Assembly: GCA_025458665.1 (NCBI GenBank)
Contig: JALOSG010000018.1
Location: forward strand, 1 to 19,596
Length of the DNA stretch: 19,596 nucleotides
Direction of reading: 5' to 3'
Source of the DNA: Serpentinimonas sp.
GTDB lineage: Bacteria > Pseudomonadota > Gammaproteobacteria > Burkholderiales > Burkholderiaceae_C
Shown piece after piece: positions 15,263 through 19,596 of the stretch. The notes under the pieces were generated by a model. It had not been told where the DNA came from. It did no database searches and saw only the letters and a list, made by a program, of their open reading frames with translations. Position 1 is the first letter of the stretch. Each line of letters starts with the position of its first letter. A program made the position numbers and the translations under genes.

Positions 15263-16528
15263 TTACCTCGTGGCTGCTGCGGGCTGGGCCGGCGCGTTGG
15301 CCGGGCTACCTGCGGCCGGCGTACCCGGCGCCTGCCACGGTACGGGCTTTACTGGCGCATTGCCGCGCAGCTTCTGGAACCCGTCCACCATGACCTGCTC
15401 GCCAGCCTCCAAGCCCGAGAGCACCACCCAGCGCCCGCCCTGCTGGTTGCCCAGCTGCACGGTGCGCTGGCTGACCTGTCCATCGGCGGCCACCACCATG
15501 ACGTGGTCGCCCTGCGGTGTGCGCATGACGGCCTGCTGCGGCAACGCCACGGCGTTGCTGGCCTCGGCCTGCGCCAGCCGCACCCGCACGTACAGGCCGG
15601 GCAACAGCCTGCCGCTGGGGTTGGGCACTTCGGCGCGCAGCGTCACTTGTCCGCTGGTGGTGTCCACCGTGAGGTCGGAGAACAGCAGCTTGCCTTTCTG
15701 GGGGTGCACGGTGCCGTCGTCCAGCACCACCTCCACCTCACCGGCGCCACGCGCGTTGGCCAGCTGCCCAGCTTCCACCGCACGCGCCAGGCGCAGCGCC
15801 TCGGTGGCCGGCTGGGTGAAGTTCACGAACAGCGGATCGATCTGCTGCACCACGGCCAGCGCGGTGGCGTCTCCCTGCCCCACCAGCGCCCCTTCGGTCA
15901 CCAGAGCCCGGCCAATGCGGCCGGAAATGGGCGAGGTCACATCGGCGTATGCGCGCTGGATGGCCGCTGTCTGCACGGCGGCCTGGGTCAGGGCCACATC
16001 GGCGGCGGCCTGCTGCACGGCAATCTGGGCGTTCTCGAAATCCTGCCGGCTGATGGCGCGGTCCTCCAGCAGCGGCGTGTAGCGGGCCAGCAGCGCGCGG
16101 GCCTGCGCCAGCTGGGCTTCGGCCCGGGCCTGTTGCGCGCGGGCGCTGGCCAGGGCGGCGTCGAGCGGGGCTGGGTCGATGCGGAACAGCGGCTGGCCGG
16201 CCCGCACATCGCTGCCTTCGCGGAACAGGCGGGTTTGCAGAATGCCGCTCGCCCGGGCGCGCACCTGCGCCACGCGGGAAGCCTCCAGCCGGCCTGGCAG
16301 TTCCGTCACCAGCGGCAGTGCGCCGGGCTCCACGGTGACCACGCCCACTTCGGCCGGTGGCATGCCGCCACCGGGTGGACCACCGGCGCCCTGGCCCTCC
16401 TGCTGGCCACCGCAGGCGGACAGCAGCAGGGCAGCGCCCAGCGCCATGGTCGGTAGCGCCAGCGGGAGGCGGCGCCGCGAAGCCGCAAGCCCAGCACGCG
16501 GGTGAAGGGTGAATAAAGTGGACGCCAT
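15263..16528 (-). CDS. RND efflux membrane fusion lipoprotein (AcrA/MexA family)
   Basis: The periplasmic adaptor linking pump to outer-membrane duct. The 421-residue product has a lipoprotein signal ending in LLLSACGGQ (C39), a Gly/Pro-rich linker, the lipoyl-like half-motifs (LPGRLEASRVAQVRARASG and later GRIGRALVTEGALVGQGD), the alpha-helical hairpin between them rich in Ala/Gln/Arg, and the beta-barrel and proximal domains. I chose the ATG at 16528, with GAGG 7 bases upstream, over the longer frame to 16579. It is the first gene of the leftward operon and is divergent from the TetR-type repressor gene, whose presumed operator lies in the 186-base spacer. The C-terminus is Ala/Pro-rich. 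Confidence 0.95.
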   Translation of the reverse strand: MASTLFTLHPRAGLAASRRRLPLALPTMALGAALLLSACGGQQEGQGAGGPPGGGMPPAEVGVVTVEPGALPLVTELPGRLEASRVAQVRARASGILQTRLFREGSDVRAGQPLFRIDPAPLDAALASARAQQARAEAQLAQARALLARYTPLLEDRAISRQDFENAQIAVQQAAADVALTQAAVQTAAIQRAYADVTSPISGRIGRALVTEGALVGQGDATALAVVQQIDPLFVNFTQPATEALRLARAVEAGQLANARGAGEVEVVLDDGTVHPQKGKLLFSDLTVDTTSGQVTLRAEVPNPSGRLLPGLYVRVRLAQAEASNAVALPQQAVMRTPQGDHVMVVAADGQVSQRTVQLGNQQGGRWVVLSGLEAGEQVMVDGFQKLRGNAPVKPVPWQAPGTPAAGSPANAPAQPAAATR

Positions 16529-16667
16529 GGGAATGCCTCGCCGGAAGTAGGTGATAAACGGTGACCCTATGCCGCGCACGAGGGGTCATGTACCCTGTGG
16601 ATAAACGTGTGGGCAGCCGGTGCACAAGCAGGGTCCGGGAATTTCCCGACCCGATCCGATGGCGTAC

Positions 16668-16691
16668 TATACCTACAATTGTGAATGTATA
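16668..16691. promoter_or_regulatory. Palindromic operator for the TetR-type repressor
   Basis: An imperfect 24-base palindrome with outer arms TATAC at 16668-16672 and GTATA at 16687-16691, and further symmetric matches inside around a central CAATTG. It resembles the AcrR box before acrAB (arms of the type TACATACA/TGTATGTA). It lies between the divergent efflux and repressor genes. TATAAA at 16688-16693 could serve as -10 for the repressor, and TATAGT on the - strand (16665-16670) as -10 for the efflux operon, so a bound dimer would cover both. Confidence 0.65.
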
Positions 16692-16714
16692 AAGACAGCC
16701 TGCTGTAAACACCC

Positions 16715-17350
16715 ATGGCCCGCCGCACCAAAGCCGAAGCCGAGCAGACGCGCCACAGCCTCCTCGATGCTGCAGAAACGCTGTTTCTGCGACAGGGCGT
16801 CTCGCGCACGTCCTTGCACGAGATTGCCCAGGAAGCCGGCACCACACGCGGCGCCATTTACTGGCATTTCAAAGACAAGGCCGATCTGTTCAACGCCATG
16901 ATGGACCGCGTGACCCTGCCGCTGGAACACACGCTGCAGGAAGCCGGCCGCCCCCAGGGGCCCGGGGATGAGGCACTGCGTCAGTTGCTGCGGGCCTTCA
17001 TGGATGCGCTGCACGCCACGGTGCACGACCCGCAAACCCGCCGGGTTTTCCACATCGCCATCCACAAGGTGGAATACGTGGACGAGCTGCAAGCGGTGGC
17101 AGACCGGCGGCTGCAGGCCATGCGCGGCATCCTGCAGGCCACCGAATCGGCCATGCTGCACAGTGCCGCTCAGCAGCGCCTCACGCTGCCCATGCCGGTA
17201 GCCACCGCCGCGCTCGGGTTGCACATGCTGATCGATGGACTCATCACCCACTGGCTGATGGAGCCCGATTCGTTCAATCTGGAGAACACCGGGCGCCTGA
17301 CACTGACGAATTACCTGTGCGGCCTGGGGTTTTCCCGCGACCTGCTCTGA
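16715..17350 (+). CDS. TetR/AcrR-family transcriptional repressor of the efflux operon
   Basis: A 211-residue TetR-family regulator. The N-terminal DNA-binding domain is clear: ARRTKAEAEQTRHSLLDAAE, then the helix-turn-helix in TSLHEIAQEAGTTRGAIYWHF (residues 32-52), with the AcrR/TtgR-type GAIYWHFKDKADLF extension. The C-terminal ligand domain matches the AcrR/TtgR/MexR-like group (VFHIAIHKVEYVDEL, LGLHMLIDGLITHWLM, and a terminal LTNYLCGLG). By family, drugs that the pump exports bind this domain and release the DNA. Divergence from the efflux genes with a palindrome between supports self- and operon repression. No strong Shine-Dalgarno precedes the ATG, which lies only about 15-20 bases from the putative transcript start. 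Confidence 0.93.
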   Translation: MARRTKAEAEQTRHSLLDAAETLFLRQGVSRTSLHEIAQEAGTTRGAIYWHFKDKADLFNAMMDRVTLPLEHTLQEAGRPQGPGDEALRQLLRAFMDALHATVHDPQTRRVFHIAIHKVEYVDELQAVADRRLQAMRGILQATESAMLHSAAQQRLTLPMPVATAALGLHMLIDGLITHWLMEPDSFNLENTGRLTLTNYLCGLGFSRDLL

Positions 17351-17353
17351 CTG

Positions 17354-17389
17354 CCCCCGGGCTCGGGGTGGCGGCTGGCCCTCAGGCCA
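17354..17389. terminator. Short hairpins between convergent genes
   Basis: CCCC at 17355-17358 can pair with GGGG at 17365-17368. TGGCC at 17376-17380 pairs with GGCCA at 17385-17389, spanning the stop of the leftward gene. Only 31 bases separate the two convergent stops, so these are the only candidates for transcript ends. There is no T-run, so the call is weak. Confidence 0.3.
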
Positions 17390-18095
17390 CCACCACCAGC
17401 GGGAACTCGGCGCGCCATTCGGGGATGCTGCTTGCCGACGGCACGCGCTGGAAGGGCACCGTGAGAGCGCGGCGACCTTCGGCGTTCAGGCGGCGCCAGA
17501 GGAAATCGCGCTCGTTGCCAGGGTCGCCCTCCACGTACATCTGCGTGGTGAGCAGGTGGTGGCGGCCCAACACCACCTTGAAGTGGATGTGCGGTGTGCG
17601 CCCACTGTAGGGCGCCGGGCGGATGGTGCGAAAACGGTAGCGACCGTCCTGTCCCACCACCGCCCGCCCAAAGCCCTGGAAGGCCGGGTCTGCGCGCGCG
17701 CCGTCGCCGGGATGGTGGTAGTGGCCCTGGGCGTCGCACTGCCAGATCTGTACCTCCGCACCGCTCACCGGTACCCCATCCACATCGCGCAGGGTGCCCT
17801 CCACCCAGGCCGGCTGCCCCTGGGCGTAGTTCAGTGTGCCGGCACGCAGGAGGTCGGCGTCGTGGTCGGCGGGCAGCGCCACAGGGTAGAACGGGCCTTC
17901 GGACTGCGAGGGCGTGGGCACCAGAGGGTTGCCACGCTGCGCCCAGGCGGGGCGGGTCCAGACCGCCGCCACGCCGACGGAGGCGGCGGCCATGACCGCA
18001 GCAGCGGCGCTGGCGCCACCCAGCAACAGCCGGCGGCGGGCTGGCAAAAGCCCTGGCGCAGGGCAGGAGGAAACCGGTGATTGAAGGTGCTTCAT
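17382..18095 (-). CDS. Tat-exported intradiol-dioxygenase-like protein
   Basis: A protein with the intradiol ring-cleavage dioxygenase fold (protocatechuate 3,4-dioxygenase beta-subunit type), predicted to act outside the cytoplasm. The 237-residue product has a twin-arginine-like signal (ARRRLLLGG at residues 19-27, then a long Ala-rich hydrophobic stretch, cleavage-like AWA near 52). The dioxygenase part includes SEGPFYP, IWQCDAQGHYHHPGD and the non-haem iron ligands expected for the family: Y126, Y163 in RPAPY, and H169 and H171 in TPHIHF. All four are present, so catalysis is plausible. The substrate (catechol-type aromatic) is inferred. There is no beta-ketoadipate pathway gene beside it, and its exported form argues against ordinary cytoplasmic catabolism. 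Confidence 0.87.
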   Translation of the reverse strand: MKHLQSPVSSCPAPGLLPARRRLLLGGASAAAAVMAAASVGVAAVWTRPAWAQRGNPLVPTPSQSEGPFYPVALPADHDADLLRAGTLNYAQGQPAWVEGTLRDVDGVPVSGAEVQIWQCDAQGHYHHPGDGARADPAFQGFGRAVVGQDGRYRFRTIRPAPYSGRTPHIHFKVVLGRHHLLTTQMYVEGDPGNERDFLWRRLNAEGRRALTVPFQRVPSASSIPEWRAEFPLVVVA

Positions 18096-18262
18096 GAGGC
18101 TAAAGAGACTGTCTGGCGCATAAAGTGCCCGGCCGATGCCTGCAGAATCGAAGAATAACTCCCCGTTTTGGGGCGGCTTGGGGGAAATAAAGCGGGCAGC
18201 CAGCGCCGATTGCCCCCACAGAATGATAAAAATCGTACTGCGTTCACAGCCGCCTAAGAAAA

Positions 18263-19596
18263 ATGCCCAGACCCAGCACCCTCTCTGTCGCCTGCGCGGT
18301 CCTGACCGCCCTGGTGCTGTCGGCGCTGGGCGTGGCGTTCTGGCATTCCCGCGTACAAGCCAACGACCTGCAGACGCAGCGCAACATCGAAACCAAAAAC
18401 CAGGAGCTGGCCGCAGCGGTCATGGGCAAGCTGCGCAGTTACGAGCTGGTGCTGCGGGGTGTCAAGGGATTTGTGGAGGGCTCCACCGAGATCACTGCCA
18501 CGGAATTCAGCGCCTTTGCCCTGTCGCAGGCGATTGATCGCACGGCAGTGGGGCTTCAAGGGATTGCGCTGGCGCTGCATGTGCCCGAGACCGGGAAGGC
18601 GGCGCTGGAGTTGCGCCAGCGGGCCACACTGGACCCCGCCTTCACCGTACGCCCTGCGGGTACCCGGGCTGCCTACGCACCCATTGTGTTCATAGAACCA
18701 CTGACAGCAGTGAACCGCTCCGCGCTCGGCCTGGACCTGTACCAGGTGGAACGCGCCCGGGCGGCGCTGGAAGCTTCGCGCGACACGGCGCAGCCCATGC
18801 TCAGCGGGGTACTGACGCTGGCACAGGACGGCGACAACAGCCGGACCGCCAGCTTCGTGATGTACCTGCCCATTTACCGCGATGCCCGGCCGGGAGACCC
18901 AGCCAGCATGGAGGCGCGCCGTGCGCTGATCGTGGGCTGGGCCGACGGACCGTTCCGCCTGCGCGACATGCTCCTGCCGCTGGCCACGTCGGTCACGCCG
19001 GGGGTGCGGGTGCAGGTCTTCCAGGGCAATTCCACACGGGCCGAAGACCTGCTGTTCGCCATGCTCGACGGTCAGGAGACCACCTACGCCAGCCCCGACG
19101 AGGAACGCTTCACCGCCCGCGGTCAGATTGAGTTTGGCGGGCAGACATGGACACTGGCCACCGACGCCACGCCCGCCTACGTGGCGCGGCAGGTGAACCG
19201 GGAAAACCACCTGTTTGTGGTGCTGTCGGTGCTGGCCTCCATGGCGGCGGGCTGGATCGTGTGGCTGATGATGTCGGCCCACCAGCGCGTGCAGGCCGCG
19301 GCCACGCGCATGACTGCCGAGGTGCGCGCCTTGTCCGACGACATGGACGGCACGCTCAGCGCCATCCCGGATTTGCTGTTCGACATCGACCTGAAAGGCC
19401 ACTTGCACGCCTGCCGCACGAACACCCCCGAGTTGCTGCCCGTACTGCCGCAACAACTGGTGGGCCAGACCGTGCAAAGCGCCCTGCCACCCGATGCCAG
19501 CCGCGCCATCATGGCTGCGCTGCACGAGGCACAGGCCCGCGGCCATTCGGTGGGCCAGCAGCTGGCGCTGGACGTGCGTGGCCAGCGCCTGTGGTT
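18263..19596 (+). CDS. CHASE-domain membrane sensor, 3' part beyond window
   Basis: The first 444 codons of a transmembrane signalling protein; the frame is open to the window edge. Layout: TM1 at about residues 7-27, an extracytoplasmic CHASE domain at about 60-270 (LRSYELVLRGVKGFVEGS, GLQGIALALHVPE, PIVFIEPLTAVNRSALGLDLYQ, SGVLTLAQD, FVMYLPIYR), TM2 at about 316-337, a short helical linker, then a PAS-like start (LSAIPDLLFDIDLKGHLHAC) from about 371. CHASE domains bind small ligands and sit on histidine kinases or GGDEF/EAL proteins; the output domain lies outside the window. The ATG at 18263 has only a weak purine-rich region upstream. The 167-base spacer before it contains a small CCCC/GGGG hairpin at 18161-18173 and no clear promoter. 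Confidence 0.88.
   Translation, partial: MPRPSTLSVACAVLTALVLSALGVAFWHSRVQANDLQTQRNIETKNQELAAAVMGKLRSYELVLRGVKGFVEGSTEITATEFSAFALSQAIDRTAVGLQGIALALHVPETGKAALELRQRATLDPAFTVRPAGTRAAYAPIVFIEPLTAVNRSALGLDLYQVERARAALEASRDTAQPMLSGVLTLAQDGDNSRTASFVMYLPIYRDARPGDPASMEARRALIVGWADGPFRLRDMLLPLATSVTPGVRVQVFQGNSTRAEDLLFAMLDGQETTYASPDEERFTARGQIEFGGQTWTLATDATPAYVARQVNRENHLFVVLSVLASMAAGWIVWLMMSAHQRVQAAATRMTAEVRALSDDMDGTLSAIPDLLFDIDLKGHLHACRTNTPELLPVLPQQLVGQTVQSALPPDASRAIMAALHEAQARGHSVGQQLALDVRGQRLW

Noticed and set aside
12037..15393. A very long open frame (1118 codons) on the + strand opposite the efflux pump gene
   Set aside because: It is the antisense shadow of a clear AcrB-family gene. Its translation is rich in His, Gln, Gly and Arg with no recognisable domain, typical of antisense frames in GC-rich DNA.
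18254..19546. A 430-codon frame on the - strand opposite the CHASE sensor
   Set aside because: The + strand frame has CHASE and PAS-like motifs and two membrane segments; the - strand product is His/Gly/Gln-rich without motifs.

Overview
The window is GC-rich, densely coding chromosomal DNA. The protein families and gene pairings fit a betaproteobacterium of the Burkholderiales, most likely a member of the Comamonadaceae (Acidovorax/Hydrogenophaga-like). That placement rests on my recognition of the proteins (MetX/MetW, KdsD/KdsC/LptC, Apt, the RND efflux set) and not on a search. I see no insertion sequence, prophage, CRISPR array, tRNA or rRNA.

Layout. 1-2160: a CheW chemotaxis coupling protein (-), an unrecognised protein with a low-complexity linker (+), and adenine phosphoribosyltransferase (-). 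2184-3146: a Tat-exported metallo-beta-lactamase-fold hydrolase (-). 3312-6967: a tightly packed + strand run of kdsD, kdsC and lptC (Kdo synthesis and LPS transport), continuing after 23 bases into an SbtA-type bicarbonate permease and a small PII-like protein that looks like its SbtB partner. 7066-8636: a hairpin-rich convergent terminator, a glycine-rich RRM RNA-binding protein (-) and a formate/nitrite-family channel (-). 8641-10573: a promoter, a SAM-II riboswitch with a downstream intrinsic terminator, then metX and metW for methionine synthesis. 10593-17350: a short tandem repeat, then a complete tripartite RND efflux operon (membrane fusion protein, inner-membrane pump, outer-membrane lipoprotein channel) on the - strand, divergent from a TetR/AcrR-type repressor with a palindromic operator between them. 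17382-18095: a Tat-exported intradiol-dioxygenase-like protein (-). 18263-end: the start of a membrane sensor with a CHASE domain and a PAS-like region, cut by the window edge.

How the parts work together. The methionine block is a self-contained feedback circuit: SAM, the end product, should bind the leader RNA and stop transcription before metXW. The efflux block is a classical repressor-controlled pump. The most unusual arrangement is the LPS cluster. Where lptA and lptB normally follow lptC, this locus has a bicarbonate transporter and its PII-like regulator, so an inorganic-carbon uptake module appears to be co-transcribed with Kdo/LPS genes.

The strongest observations are the SAM-II riboswitch with its attenuator, the sbtAB module fused to the LPS operon, and a tandem repeat that duplicates the 3' end of the outer-membrane channel gene. 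I did not find a convincing wholly new multi-gene system.
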